Assembly: GCA_023229175.1 (NCBI GenBank)
Contig: JALNZV010000020.1
Span: 1-38,070, forward strand
Source: Tissierellaceae bacterium
GTDB lineage: Bacteria > Bacillota > Clostridia > Tissierellales > Tissierellaceae
Length of the DNA stretch: 38,070 nucleotides
Reading direction: 5' to 3'
Shown here: positions 25,395 through 34,287 of the stretch, one piece after another
Layout of the letters: each line of letters opens with the position of its first letter
How positions within the stretch are numbered: the stretch's first letter is position 1
Translations under genes and position numbers: made by a program
Notes under the pieces: generated by a model
Told to the model about the DNA's origin: nothing
The model's input: only the letters and a program-made list of their open reading frames with translations
Databases searched by the model: none

Positions 25395-26755
25395 TAAAAA
25401 ACTTCAACTCCAGTATAATAAAATTTTAAAATCTCTTCAAAAGAAAACCCTTCTTCTGCCATTCTCATTGCTCCAAACTGGCTCATGCCTACTCCATGGC
25501 CATATCCACGACCCTCAATAACTATATCTGTCATTTCTGATTGATATAAAGTTCCTATATTCTCTGACCTATCCTTGCCTATTGCCCTATTTACTGTACC
25601 TCTATTTGCTTTTTTATATTGTGTCCCATCGATAATAAAGGCATTGGCTATATCTATATGTCTTGGCAGGATAGAGCTGCCATCGAGCACATAGGCTTTC
25701 TTTTCAGCAGAATTTGTTCCTCCGCTTACTATATTAAACCAATTGCTCTTTAGAGTAGTATTTCCCAAAATATTGCGGAAATTACTATCGCTAAGGATTT
25801 CCTCACCAAGAGAACCCGTCAATTTTACTTTGTTCACCTTCCCAGTTGAGTTAGTCTCAATAATTTCAACTCCCTTTAAATCGCCAATGTATACGCCATT
25901 TTGTACTAATTTGGCATTTAACTCGGATAAGCTTATGCTTATTTTCCAGTTACTATAAGGAGAAGCTAGGGAATATATATCCTTTACTGAGGTCAAGTAT
26001 GGAATTGTCCCACCCCAGACATTTGAACTATCCTCTGTATATCCACTACTACTGGAATGATAAAAGGCCTCTATGATTTCATTGTCGTAGTATATGTAAA
26101 TCCCTCTTGTTTCTTCAACTGCCAGGTTTGTTTCTTGCCTTTCAAATTCATATCCTCCATAAACTTGACAATGGGTAGTATCGCATAAATTATATCCTTC
26201 ACCTTGATGTTTGTTTACATTTGACATGGAGTAGGACCTGGATGCAACAGCTTGAGCCTTTAGTGCCTCAAATGGAGATGTGTACGACATTTCCCTAGGT
26301 ACAACTCCATATAAATAGTGTTCTAATTCAACGTGATTTAACACTACTAATTTATTGTTACTTGTCAATATCCTGATAAAATCCCGATACCTATCTTTTT
26401 CTACTTTAATAGTAGGGTCTTCTAAATCATTGGAACCAATAATTAAACTTCCGTCTGAGGGCAAAGTGAACAAACTGTCCCCATCAGTACCATATAATTC
26501 TATAAAACCATCTCCATTTATTATTGCTGTTATTTTTGGCTCATCCAACAAGAGCAATGGATTATCCTTCTCATTTAAATAAAAAATTGAGAACCCTAGG
26601 GGACTTTCTAAATTTACCATATAATCATCCACGATTGGCATGGTCAATTTAACGTCGATATACTTTGGTTCAATTTCTTCACCATAAGACTTTGCTGAGA
26701 AAAATAATAAAATTATCAACAATATAATAGTTGTATTTTTAAGGGATTCTCTCAT
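25394..26755 (-). CDS. SpoIID/LytB-domain protein, putative peptidoglycan lytic factor
   Basis: SpoIID-type proteins are lytic transglycosylases that remodel septal peptidoglycan during engulfment; LytB-like relatives modify amidases. The 453-residue protein has a signal peptide (residues 8-25, hydrophobic), a variable N-terminal part, and a SpoIID domain: LKAQAVASRSYSMSNV, CDTTHCQVYGG, YHSSSSGYTEDSSNVWGG and finally GRGYGHGVGMSQFGA. The Glu expected to be catalytic lies in the MSYTSPFEALKAQAV region. This ruv-linked copy is a paralogue of the classical spoIID gene, so a specific sporulation role is not certain. Confidence 0.88.
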   Translation of the reverse strand: MRESLKNTTIILLIILLFFSAKSYGEEIEPKYIDVKLTMPIVDDYMVNLESPLGFSIFYLNEKDNPLLLLDEPKITAIINGDGFIELYGTDGDSLFTLPSDGSLIIGSNDLEDPTIKVEKDRYRDFIRILTSNNKLVVLNHVELEHYLYGVVPREMSYTSPFEALKAQAVASRSYSMSNVNKHQGEGYNLCDTTHCQVYGGYEFERQETNLAVEETRGIYIYYDNEIIEAFYHSSSSGYTEDSSNVWGGTIPYLTSVKDIYSLASPYSNWKISISLSELNAKLVQNGVYIGDLKGVEIIETNSTGKVNKVKLTGSLGEEILSDSNFRNILGNTTLKSNWFNIVSGGTNSAEKKAYVLDGSSILPRHIDIANAFIIDGTQYKKANRGTVNRAIGKDRSENIGTLYQSEMTDIVIEGRGYGHGVGMSQFGAMRMAEEGFSFEEILKFYYTGVEVF

Positions 26756-26773
26756 TATACTTCCTCCTAAACT

Positions 26774-27784
26774 TTAATCTTCACTATATGGAATTCCAAA
26801 ATGTTCATATGCTTTTTTTGACACAACCCTTCCCCTAGGAGTTCTATTTAAATATCCTATTTGAAGTAAATAGGGTTCATAAACATCTTCGATGGTGACT
26901 CTTTCTTCTCCTGTAGCCGCTGAAAGAGTATCTACTCCAACGGGTCCTCCATTAAAGTTATCAATCAAAGTAAGAATTAGCTTTCTGTCTACGCTGTCAA
27001 GGCCCAGTCTATCTATTTCCAAGACTTCTAACCCTTTTTTAGCTACCTCTAGGGTTATATTTCCATTTTCTACTACTTGAGCATAATCTCTTACCCTCTT
27101 TAATAACCTATTGGCTATTCTTGGCGTTCCCCTAGATCTTTTGGCAATTTCTAGTGCACCATCTTCTGTAATTTCTATATTCAAGATATTGGCAGACCTG
27201 ACAACAATTCTCTTTAGGCTTTCTATATCATACAGCTCTAGATTTAGCATAACGCCAAACCTATCCCTCAAAGGGGAGGTCAACAGCCCAGCCCTAGTTG
27301 TAGCTCCAATTAAGGTGAATTTTGACAAGTCTAATCTAATGGATCTGGCAGAGGGGCCCTTTCCAATAATAATATCCAAGGCAAAGTCCTCCATGGCAGG
27401 GTATAAAATTTCCTCTACTGTCCTATTTATACGATGTATCTCGTCAATAAACAGTACATCGTCATCCCCGAGATTGGTTAGTATACTAGCTAAGTCCCCC
27501 GGCCTTTCTATTGCGGGCCCAGAGGTTATCCTTATGTTTACTCCCATTTCATTGGCTATGATATTTGCAAGGGTTGTCTTGCCAAGTCCCGGTGGCCCAT
27601 ATAGCAGCACATGATCTAAAGCTTCATTTCTTCCTCTAGCTGCCTGTATAAAGATGTCCAGTTTTTGTTTGGCCTTTTCTTGCCCTATGTATTCTTTTAA
27701 CCACTTTGGCCTTAAAGTCATTTCATTTTCTATGTCCTCTTCTTTAAACTCAGTGGTTACAATTCTATCTTCCATTTCTTTCAT
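26774..27784 (-). CDS. ruvB: Holliday junction branch-migration ATPase RuvB
   Basis: RuvB is the AAA+ hexameric motor that drives branch migration with RuvA. The 336 residues include Walker A GPPGLGKTTLA (residues about 64-74), Walker B VLFIDEIHR, the sensor TTRAGLLTSPLRDRFG, and a C-terminal winged helix ending RTPRGRVVSKKAYEHFG. ATG 27784 follows AGGTG. It is 14 nt after ruvA. Confidence 0.97.
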   Translation of the reverse strand: MKEMEDRIVTTEFKEEDIENEMTLRPKWLKEYIGQEKAKQKLDIFIQAARGRNEALDHVLLYGPPGLGKTTLANIIANEMGVNIRITSGPAIERPGDLASILTNLGDDDVLFIDEIHRINRTVEEILYPAMEDFALDIIIGKGPSARSIRLDLSKFTLIGATTRAGLLTSPLRDRFGVMLNLELYDIESLKRIVVRSANILNIEITEDGALEIAKRSRGTPRIANRLLKRVRDYAQVVENGNITLEVAKKGLEVLEIDRLGLDSVDRKLILTLIDNFNGGPVGVDTLSAATGEERVTIEDVYEPYLLQIGYLNRTPRGRVVSKKAYEHFGIPYSED

Positions 27785-27798
27785 CTGTCAACACCTTC

Positions 27799-28386
27799 TC
27801 AATTTTTAGATAGTTTTTTTAGTACCTCTCTGATTACGCCTTCAACGCTAAGATTTGAAATATCAATTCCTCGTATTGCCTTATCTATTTCTATCCTGGA
27901 ATATCCCAAAGACATTAGTCCATTTACAGCCTCTGGATAAATGTTTATTTCTTGTTCGTCTATGGTGTCTTCTATTTCTATATCTTTATCAATTCTATCT
28001 TTTAACTCTAAAACAATTCTTTCCGCAGTCTTTTTACCTACTCCTGGGGCTTTACACAATATGTCAATTTGTTTACTTAATATTGCCCTTTTAATCTGGT
28101 TCGGCGTTAAAGTAGATAAAACTCCTAAAGCTACTTTGGGCCCAATTTTTGAAACAAACTGAAGCAATTTAAACATGTCAATTTCATCTTTTGTGGTAAA
28201 TCCGTATAAATATATTCCATCTTCCCTGACATTTAAATATGTAAATATCATAGCATTTTTCATACCTAATTCAAGATTGACCATTGAATTAACAGAGGTA
28301 AAGACCTTATAACCAATATTGTTGTTTTGGAGTACAAAATAATCATCTTTTAAATCTACTATATCCCCAATTATAAATTCAAACAA
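27799..28386 (-). CDS. ruvA: Holliday junction recognition protein RuvA
   Basis: RuvA forms a tetramer that holds the four-way junction and loads RuvB. The 195-residue protein has the N-terminal OB domain (FEFIIGDIVDLKDDYFVLQN), two helix-hairpin-helix motifs (KIGPKVALGVLS and KAPGVGKKTAERIVLEL) and the C-terminal RuvB-contact domain (ALMSLGYSR-like segment). The start is TTG 28386, with AAAAGGGTGA upstream. Confidence 0.96.
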   Translation of the reverse strand: MFEFIIGDIVDLKDDYFVLQNNNIGYKVFTSVNSMVNLELGMKNAMIFTYLNVREDGIYLYGFTTKDEIDMFKLLQFVSKIGPKVALGVLSTLTPNQIKRAILSKQIDILCKAPGVGKKTAERIVLELKDRIDKDIEIEDTIDEQEINIYPEAVNGLMSLGYSRIEIDKAIRGIDISNLSVEGVIREVLKKLSKN

Positions 28387-28404
28387 TTAATTCACCCTTT
28401 TATA

Positions 28405-28899
28405 TTATTTCATCCTAAACGATTCTTTAAATTTCAGTGAAACACCATGGCATATTGCTACAGCCAATGCATCAGCCACGTCGTCTGGCTTTGGTTTTTC
28501 TTTTAAATTAAGTAATATTTTTACCATCTCCTGGACCTGGTCTTTTTCTGCCCGTCCATAGCCTACAATGGCCTGCTTAATCTGAAGCGGTGTATATTCA
28601 TATACTTCTAACCCCTTATTAACAGCAGCTAATATCTCCACTCCCCGAGCTTGTCCAACTAGTATTGCCGTTTTAACGTTTTTGTTGAAAAATAATTCTT
28701 CTATTGCTAGGTCCTCAGGATTGTATTTTTCTATAATTTCACTTAGCCTATCGTAGATTATCTTTACTCTTTCTGGAAAATTTAGCTTAGAATCAGTTTT
28801 TATAGATCCAAATTCTATGGCCTTTAGGCTATTTCCCTTCGATTCAACGATACTATATCCCACAATTGCAATCCCAGGATCTATACCTAAAATAATCAT
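28405..28899 (-). CDS. ruvC: Holliday junction endonuclease RuvC
   Basis: RuvC cleaves Holliday junctions after RuvAB migration. The catalytic acidic residues are visible in GIDPG (residue 7), AIEELFF (middle) and KPDDVADALAVA (C-terminal). ATG 28899 is chosen because TAGGGGGAGATAATAAA precedes it; the frame is open 15 codons upstream without a ribosome site. The length is 164 aa. RuvC-RuvA-RuvB are consecutive. Confidence 0.95.
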   Translation of the reverse strand: MIILGIDPGIAIVGYSIVESKGNSLKAIEFGSIKTDSKLNFPERVKIIYDRLSEIIEKYNPEDLAIEELFFNKNVKTAILVGQARGVEILAAVNKGLEVYEYTPLQIKQAIVGYGRAEKDQVQEMVKILLNLKEKPKPDDVADALAVAICHGVSLKFKESFRMK

Positions 28900-28943
28900 T
28901 TTATTATCTCCCCCTAGTATAACTATTATTGTATCACATTTCA

Positions 28944-28977
28944 AATAAAAAACTAAGTTAGAATTTCTAACTCAGTT
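28944..28977 (-). terminator. terminator after the bofC-like gene
   Basis: A near-perfect stem AACTAAGTTAG/CTAACTCAGTT (28951-28961 and 28967-28977) with a 5-nt loop overlaps the stop codon. The minus strand continues with TTTTTTATTTG. Confidence 0.85.
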
Positions 28978-29566
28978 AACTAATAAAATTCTCTAGCACA
29001 TTGGATAGTTCTTCTTGGCTATCGATTACAATTCCTTCAATTAATTTGTTTTGGTCTGCCTCCATTAGCAATGAAATTGGGTAATCTGGAAAAAAGGTTT
29101 CTAATTTTCTTTGGCCATTTTCATCGATTTTATAGATAGCTATATTTCCATCTTTCTCTCCTATGACATAGTGATTTTCGCAAAGATGATTCTTTGTAAT
29201 TCCTATGGTGATTTTACTTTGAGAAAAGCTAATTAATTTTTTCTCAGGGAAATTTTCCAAGTATTGGAGTAGGTCATCTTTAGTCATATTAATATATTCT
29301 TCTTCGATTTCTCTTGTCTTTGTAATTACGTGGCCACAAGGCGTATGATAAATTCTTTCCTCTATTATTGTATTTGGTGAAATAAGAATATCTTCCTTAG
29401 TAATTTCAAAATCTAAATTATCTTCCAAACCATCCTTTTTATTTTTAATCTGTTGAATATCATTATACTGTACTATTCTACCGATTAAATTATATCCTAT
29501 AAAAAAACTACTAACAAATAAGGTTAAAGAGAATAAAAATATTAAAATAATCTTGTTCTTTTTCAA
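28976..29566 (-). CDS. BofC-like protein, exported, sporulation-related
   Basis: The 196-residue protein has one N-terminal membrane helix (residues 5-25) and an outside domain. It carries CGHVITKTREIEEEYI, followed by PEKKLISFSQSKITI, a region like the BofC C-terminal domain, where a family Cys and His occur. In Bacillus, BofC is an intermembrane-space inhibitor of SpoIVB signalling in sigma-K activation. The clostridial versions are more divergent, so the exact role is uncertain. The TTG start at 29566 follows GGAGGG. Confidence 0.75.
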   Translation of the reverse strand: MKKNKIILIFLFSLTLFVSSFFIGYNLIGRIVQYNDIQQIKNKKDGLEDNLDFEITKEDILISPNTIIEERIYHTPCGHVITKTREIEEEYINMTKDDLLQYLENFPEKKLISFSQSKITIGITKNHLCENHYVIGEKDGNIAIYKIDENGQRKLETFFPDYPISLLMEADQNKLIEGIVIDSQEELSNVLENFIS

Positions 29567-29635
29567 AAATATCCCTCCAGAAAGCTATCTAGAGGAATAT
29601 TTTAACCATTTTTAGTTTTTTTATACATTTTATTC

Positions 29636-30262
29636 CTATTTGTTTATCTCTCCAACTTTGAATCCAGCACTTTGTATTTTATCAATTAACTTATCAGCAT
29701 TATCACTATCTACCCTTAAAACAACCTGCATTAAATCTAACACCTTTGGATCCAAAACAGCAATATTCATTATATTAATACCTTCTTTTCTTATGACATC
29801 GGTCAACCTTGCCAATTGACCAGGTAAATCAAACATGTTAACTACTATACCAGTACCCTTATCTATTCCAAAGATCTCAGAAAATGCTTTAAATATCGCA
29901 AAGTGAGTAAGTATCCCTACGAAATTATTGTCATCAAATACAGGTAGAAAAGGCGTCCTTAATTCTTTTAACAAATAAGAGGCCTTTTCTATTCTGTCAC
30001 CTGCAGAAACTAAACTATAATTATTGTTGTAAATATCTTTAACTTTGGCCTGATTTAGATATTCTTCTAAAGGCAAGCCGGATTCTAAGCAGTTTCTATA
30101 AATAGCTTCTTTCATTACAATTCCCTTAAATTCATTGCCTTCTAACACCGGTAATGAAAGGAAATCATCTTTGTTAATCTTTTCTAAAGCATCAGACAGG
30201 CTCTCGTTTAAACCTACTGTCGTCAACTTTCCCTTTGGAAGCATATAGTTCCTGATATACAT
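29636..30262 (-). CDS. CBS-pair and ACT domain protein (AcuB-like)
   Basis: The 208 residues contain two CBS repeats (about 1-60 and 75-130: NYMLPKGKLTTVGLNESL, then VKDIYNNNYSLVSAG) followed by an ACT domain (about 136-208, GTGIVVNMFDLPGQLARLTDVI). CBS pairs bind adenine nucleotides and ACT domains bind small ligands, so it is probably a cytosolic sensor. The arrangement matches AcuB-like proteins, whose targets are not established here. ATG 30262 follows AAAGGGGG. Confidence 0.85.
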   Translation of the reverse strand: MYIRNYMLPKGKLTTVGLNESLSDALEKINKDDFLSLPVLEGNEFKGIVMKEAIYRNCLESGLPLEEYLNQAKVKDIYNNNYSLVSAGDRIEKASYLLKELRTPFLPVFDDNNFVGILTHFAIFKAFSEIFGIDKGTGIVVNMFDLPGQLARLTDVIRKEGINIMNIAVLDPKVLDLMQVVLRVDSDNADKLIDKIQSAGFKVGEINK

Positions 30263-30280
30263 AGTTTTTCCCCCTTTATA

Positions 30281-31015
30281 TTATTTATATCTCTTTAATA
30301 CCCTATCATTAACCCCATACCAATAAGCTTCTTTATATAATTTCATGCCAGATCTGAAAGTCATTTTAAATACTTCCTCGTATATTTTATTTAATTCATC
30401 TAGAGTTAAGAGGCTATAGTCTTCTTTTATTGTATAGTGTTTTGAATCGTATTCAATGGTAAGCTGTTTGTCTAAATATTTATTTAAACTAAATACTTTC
30501 TTTTTTAATATATCGTCACAGTAATCTTTGATATTACCATATAACTCTTTGTTTTTTTTCTCTTTCTTCGTTAATTCTTTATAAATTGCTTCTTGTAGAA
30601 TCTTTATTTTCTTTGGATTTTGTTTAAAATGGTATAAGTATTTTCTCTTATAAAGTTCTTCTAGAGGGATATTTTCAATGGAAAGTTTTTCTAACATATT
30701 TACAAAATGACTGTTGAAATAACCCTTTCTATATCCTTCGATATAAATATATAGTTCCAAACGGTTTATATCGTCGTGGATTAGTTGTCCTAGATTTAAA
30801 GATATAAATTGGTTTCCTTTTTTATGTTTTAAGAATCTATTGATATGCCTTTTTATTCTATGTATAGATATATATTTTGGTGAAATATTTGTTATATTGT
30901 CTTCAAGATCACAGAGATTTAGAAGTATATGTATGGAATTGACGTCGCTATTATATAGAAATTTATGTATTAATCCATTATAAATACCGAAAAATCCTTT
31001 ACTCGCTAATACCAT
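30281..31015 (-). CDS. hypothetical protein, 244 aa
   Basis: The start is ATG 31015, preceded by AGGAGGTATAAGT; a further upstream in-frame start lacks a site. The product is a basic, Lys/Ile/Tyr-rich, apparently cytosolic protein without a membrane segment. It contains several Tyr-rich stretches (KKYLYHFKQNPKKIK-like in the middle) and ends MTFRSGMKLYKEAYWYGVNDRVLKRYK. I do not recognise a family. It lies 18 nt from the CBS-ACT gene, downstream of a possible promoter (31145-31150) and a hairpin. Confidence 0.7.
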   Translation of the reverse strand: MVLASKGFFGIYNGLIHKFLYNSDVNSIHILLNLCDLEDNITNISPKYISIHRIKRHINRFLKHKKGNQFISLNLGQLIHDDINRLELYIYIEGYRKGYFNSHFVNMLEKLSIENIPLEELYKRKYLYHFKQNPKKIKILQEAIYKELTKKEKKNKELYGNIKDYCDDILKKKVFSLNKYLDKQLTIEYDSKHYTIKEDYSLLTLDELNKIYEEVFKMTFRSGMKLYKEAYWYGVNDRVLKRYK

Positions 31016-31077
31016 ACTTATACCTCCTTTTTTTAGAATTGTTGACAATATGCATAGTTAATAAACACTTGAGGGGT

Positions 31078-31125
31078 AAAAAAAGCGTCCTAAACTTTTA
31101 TCTAGGAAACCTAAAGCTTTTTTAT
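31078..31125 (-). terminator. hairpin with T-run between the MltG-like and unknown genes
   Basis: On the minus strand, AAAAGC pairs with GCTTTT and an inner TCCTA/TAGGA stem forms, followed by seven T. It lies about 20 nt after a TATAAT (31145-31150). It could end the transcript of the MltG-like operon, or it could attenuate the gene that starts at 31015. Confidence 0.45.
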
Positions 31126-31213
31126 TAATGGACAGTATAGACTATTATACTACATAATTCCCCAAAATTGTTTAAAAAAATTTAATAGATTGTTTACAAA
31201 TAATTAATATCTT

Positions 31214-31750
31214 TTACTCTAAATTTCTGTTTGTAAGTATTCTTAAAACGTCTTTTTCGTCTAAGTTTTTCTTAATTCTGTACCTTCCCGTCAACAAGAA
31301 CTTGTCTACCTTTGCTGATTGTGCTAAAATAGCAAACCCTTTTTCATCTTCTATTAACCCTGCATTATAGAGGTTTTTAGCTATATTATAAGAACTTTCA
31401 CCAACTTTTACATAAAAGTCTACATATTCATCCTCAATTTCATCAATTTCCTCATTTTCATCCTCTTTTATCATTGTATCCTCGGGTGATAATTCCAATT
31501 CTTCAACACTCTCCACTGATTTATCTGTCTCATCTACGGAATTATCTCCATCTGATTGCTCCTTATCGCTGTGTTCAATTATGCTCTCTTTGACCTTTAT
31601 CATACCCAAATCTCTGGCCTTCTCAATAATTATATCATCTGACAATTCTACAAATTTAGTCATAGGGAAAAATGAATAAAAAGTACTAGAGATTACTATT
31701 CCAATTCCTAAACCTAAGATTAAATAAGTGATTTTTTGCCTCTTGCCCAT
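31214..31750 (-). CDS. MltG-like membrane protein lacking the catalytic region
   Basis: The 178-residue protein has an N-terminal membrane helix (residues 8-30), a long Glu/Asp-rich linker (about 65-110) and a C-terminal YceG/MltG-like subdomain: YVDFYVKVGESSYNIAKNLY then AKVDKFLLTGRYRIKKN. Full MltG (about 330-380 aa) cleaves nascent peptidoglycan and needs a Glu in its later domain; that part is absent here. It is a known short clostridial variant rather than a disrupted gene, because the frame is intact with a good ribosome site (GGAGGT). The role is probably structural or regulatory. Confidence 0.75.
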   Translation of the reverse strand: MGKRQKITYLILGLGIGIVISSTFYSFFPMTKFVELSDDIIIEKARDLGMIKVKESIIEHSDKEQSDGDNSVDETDKSVESVEELELSPEDTMIKEDENEEIDEIEDEYVDFYVKVGESSYNIAKNLYNAGLIEDEKGFAILAQSAKVDKFLLTGRYRIKKNLDEKDVLRILTNRNLE

Positions 31751-31767
31751 TTTATACCTCCAACATT

Positions 31768-32862
31768 TTAATAATAAAATTCAAAATTTAATATATCTTG
31801 CTCCACGTCTATGGAATACCCATAACTCCTCAACTTAGTAATATTATAATTTTCATAAGCGACCTTTTCAACAATTCTATTTATGTTAATATTTTTCTCA
31901 AAATCCTTAAGCTTTAAACATAAGTTTTTATCCTTTCTTAATATGGCATCTTTCAGTTTTCCTTCCAGCTCTCCTGGCTGTGAAATAATTAAATTGTTAT
32001 ATACAAAATAGTTGTATTTTTTTCCATTGGCCTTAGGGTAGTCGTCTCTGTTCCAATTGTGAGTTTTTGACAATTCCTCATCATCTAAATTAAAATAACT
32101 ATGCCTTATTATGCTCCTTCCATTTTCTGTTATGGGATCATCCCAAGTAGCGTCAATGTGATAATACTCAGACTCTAACTCTACTAAATTCCAAGCGTGA
32201 TTTTCACCTTTAGATGCTCCAATTACAATCATAGAATTGATTTGCAAATCGTCTAACAAATATTTCATCGCCTTTGCATATCCTTCACATACTGCATTTC
32301 CAAGTTCTAAAACACCATAGCTCGAATAGGATTCGGGAGGAATTTGCGAATCGTACAACAAACTTTCATCGTATTTGCTGCTGTTGACAATGTAATCATG
32401 AACAACCAGTACTTTTTCATAATCAGACATAGTCTCATTTATATAATTTTTTATGAAATCCTCCTTTATCTCCCTGACCCTTTGCCGATGAGATACGATT
32501 TCCTTTTTAGATTTTGTATACAATAAATTCAGCTTTCCTAATCTATATTCTGCACCCTTGTAATACATAATCTCAGGATTATCATTGGAAATCATCTCCA
32601 ACATATAAAAAATTTCCTGAGGTTTTTTAAAGAAATTAAGATTTTTTAAATCCACCTCATCGTCGCCATTTAATAGGGCAGTCTCCAATTCCAAGTATAA
32701 TTTTGAGTTTTTAATCGGTATCTCTTGCATCTGACTGTTAGTAGCAACAATGGAAGTACTTTTTAAAGCTATATTCAATTGTCCCTTTCTATATATAAAT
32801 AATGTGGCTAAGATTAAAACTATTAAGAATTCTATAATAATTATCTTGAAATATCTCTTCAC
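31768..32862 (-). CDS. transglutaminase-like domain protein, membrane-anchored
   Basis: The 364-residue protein starts with a membrane helix (residues 6-24) and carries a transglutaminase/cysteine-protease-like domain with the triad C192 (NAVCEGYAKAM), H222 (ENHAWNLV) and D237 (YHIDATWDDP). Bacterial members are exported thiol proteases or cross-linking enzymes acting on the cell wall or spore surface. GTG 32862, 7 nt from GGGG, is preferred over the ATG at 32892, which has no site. It lies next to the MltG-like gene. Confidence 0.85.
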   Translation of the reverse strand: MKRYFKIIIIEFLIVLILATLFIYRKGQLNIALKSTSIVATNSQMQEIPIKNSKLYLELETALLNGDDEVDLKNLNFFKKPQEIFYMLEMISNDNPEIMYYKGAEYRLGKLNLLYTKSKKEIVSHRQRVREIKEDFIKNYINETMSDYEKVLVVHDYIVNSSKYDESLLYDSQIPPESYSSYGVLELGNAVCEGYAKAMKYLLDDLQINSMIVIGASKGENHAWNLVELESEYYHIDATWDDPITENGRSIIRHSYFNLDDEELSKTHNWNRDDYPKANGKKYNYFVYNNLIISQPGELEGKLKDAILRKDKNLCLKLKDFEKNININRIVEKVAYENYNITKLRSYGYSIDVEQDILNFEFYY

Positions 32863-32943
32863 CAACTCACCCCTTGTGTATAATTGTAACATATTTCTAT
32901 TTAAATGTTATATTTTTCTGCTAAGTTGTCCACCATATTCTAT

Positions 32944-32976
32944 AAATAAAAAACCTTGTGAGAAAATCCCACAAGG
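32944..32976 (-). terminator. terminator after the phospholipase C-like gene
   Basis: The 7-bp stem CCTTGTG/CACAAGG (32954-32960 and 32970-32976) with a 9-nt loop is followed on the minus strand by TTTTTTATTT. Confidence 0.85.
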
Positions 32977-32988
32977 CCATAAAAAACT

Positions 32989-33630
32989 TTATTCAAACAC
33001 AAATATTTCTTCCATTTCATCAGAATATGATCTTATAGTATCTAAAATAAAATAAGATATTTTCAAATTAAGGGAAAGTGCAAAATCCAAGTCATTGCTA
33101 AAACTTGTCTTTAATGAATATTCTTCTACTACAGAATTGATATAGTCCTTTACTTTTTTCTTAAGATTTATCGTATTTGTGTCGTATATATCTATATCGG
33201 CAACGTTTATTACATTTTTCTTAAAACTATGATTCAATGCAAACTCATTGAGCTGGGACTCATATTTAATGTGTTTAACCATGTTGTCCATAAATGTCCA
33301 CCTATTGGCATGAGGCAAACATACATAATCAGTCAAATAATGTGATATAATGCCAATTTTTTTGCTTAATATTTTCATAGCCAAAGGATCGAGAATTTTA
33401 TTAAACTCTAAGTACCTGCTGATAAATATTAACTTTACAATCTCTTTTGATACATAGTTTAAACTTTCGTCCTTATAATGCCTTATAAATTTAAACTTAG
33501 GCATAATATCTGGGCAAACTGAACCCCATAGTAGCTTTTCCTTGTCCAATTTTATATCATAAATCTTAAAAATATTGTCATATATCTCAGATGCAACGAT
33601 TTTGTGAGAATCTGAAAAAATTTGAAACAC
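32989..33630 (-). CDS. zinc-dependent phospholipase C-like protein
   Basis: The 213-residue protein has the zinc-ligand pattern of this family: W-G-S-V-C-P-D, R-H-Y-K-D-E-S, then GIISHYLTDYVCLPHA and KHIKYESQLNEF. There is no signal peptide; members of this short clostridial group are usually cytosolic and of unknown substrate. The only in-frame standard start is GTG 33630, but it sits inside the AAAGGGGTG site; ATT at 33621 is at ideal distance (see findings). A good promoter lies upstream (33659-33687). Confidence 0.8.
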   Translation of the reverse strand: MFQIFSDSHKIVASEIYDNIFKIYDIKLDKEKLLWGSVCPDIMPKFKFIRHYKDESLNYVSKEIVKLIFISRYLEFNKILDPLAMKILSKKIGIISHYLTDYVCLPHANRWTFMDNMVKHIKYESQLNEFALNHSFKKNVINVADIDIYDTNTINLKKKVKDYINSVVEEYSLKTSFSNDLDFALSLNLKISYFILDTIRSYSDEMEEIFVFE

Positions 33631-33658
33631 CCCTTTAGATAAATTTATACTTTAGTAA

Positions 33659-33687
33659 ATAGTATTACATTAACTGGTTAAAGTCAA
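33659..33687 (-). promoter_or_regulatory. sigma-A promoter of the phospholipase C-like gene
   Basis: TTGACT (33682-33687) and TACTAT (33659-33664) are separated by 17 nt on the minus strand. Transcription would begin about 20 nt before the GTG. Confidence 0.7.
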
Positions 33688-33738
33688 CATAATATTAAAC
33701 ATAATACATTTATATCACAAATTCAACTGTTTGTCTAA

Positions 33739-34272
33739 CTAATCTTTCAAAGCCTCTGAAATAAGATTCTCGTATATTTGAAAGTCCTTTGCGTTAAAAA
33801 GTACAAAAACAACCTTTTCCGGAAACCTTTTACTTTTAATAAAGTCTAAAACTGCATCTAAAGCAACCTTGGAAGCCTGAACTATGGGATAGCCATATGC
33901 TCCTGTAGAGATTGATGGGAATGCCACACTTCTTATGTTATATTCTTTGGCGAGTTTTAGTGAATTATAATAAGCATTATACAATAATTGTTCCTCGCCT
34001 GATTCTCCTCCGCTATATATTGGACCTACCGTATGAATAACGTAATTGCAGGGAAGATTTCCTCCAACAGTTATCCTAGCCTCTCCAGTAGGGCAGCCAC
34101 CAATCTTTTTACATTGCTCTAATATTATCTTTCCTCCTGCTCGGTGTATGGCACCATCTACACCGCCGCCACCTAAAAGCGTATTGTTAGCTGCATTTAC
34201 AATAGCTTCTACTTTTACCTCAGTGATATCGCCTTGTTGTACTTCTATAATCGTATTCTCAAAATAATACAC
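33739..34272 (-). CDS. macrodomain O-acetyl-ADP-ribose deacetylase-like protein
   Basis: A single 177-residue macrodomain has the ligand-binding signatures NAANNTLLGGGGVDGAIH (residues about 26-43), NYVIHTVGPIY (76-86) and SISTGAYGYP (121-130). This MacroD/YmdB-like pattern fits hydrolysis of O-acetyl-ADP-ribose or removal of ADP-ribose. GTG 34272 with GGGGG 7 nt upstream is the likely start. It lies 15 nt from the GH18 gene, probably in one transcript. Confidence 0.92.
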   Translation of the reverse strand: MYYFENTIIEVQQGDITEVKVEAIVNAANNTLLGGGGVDGAIHRAGGKIILEQCKKIGGCPTGEARITVGGNLPCNYVIHTVGPIYSGGESGEEQLLYNAYYNSLKLAKEYNIRSVAFPSISTGAYGYPIVQASKVALDAVLDFIKSKRFPEKVVFVLFNAKDFQIYENLISEALKD

Positions 34273-34287
34273 CTTCTCACCCCCGTG

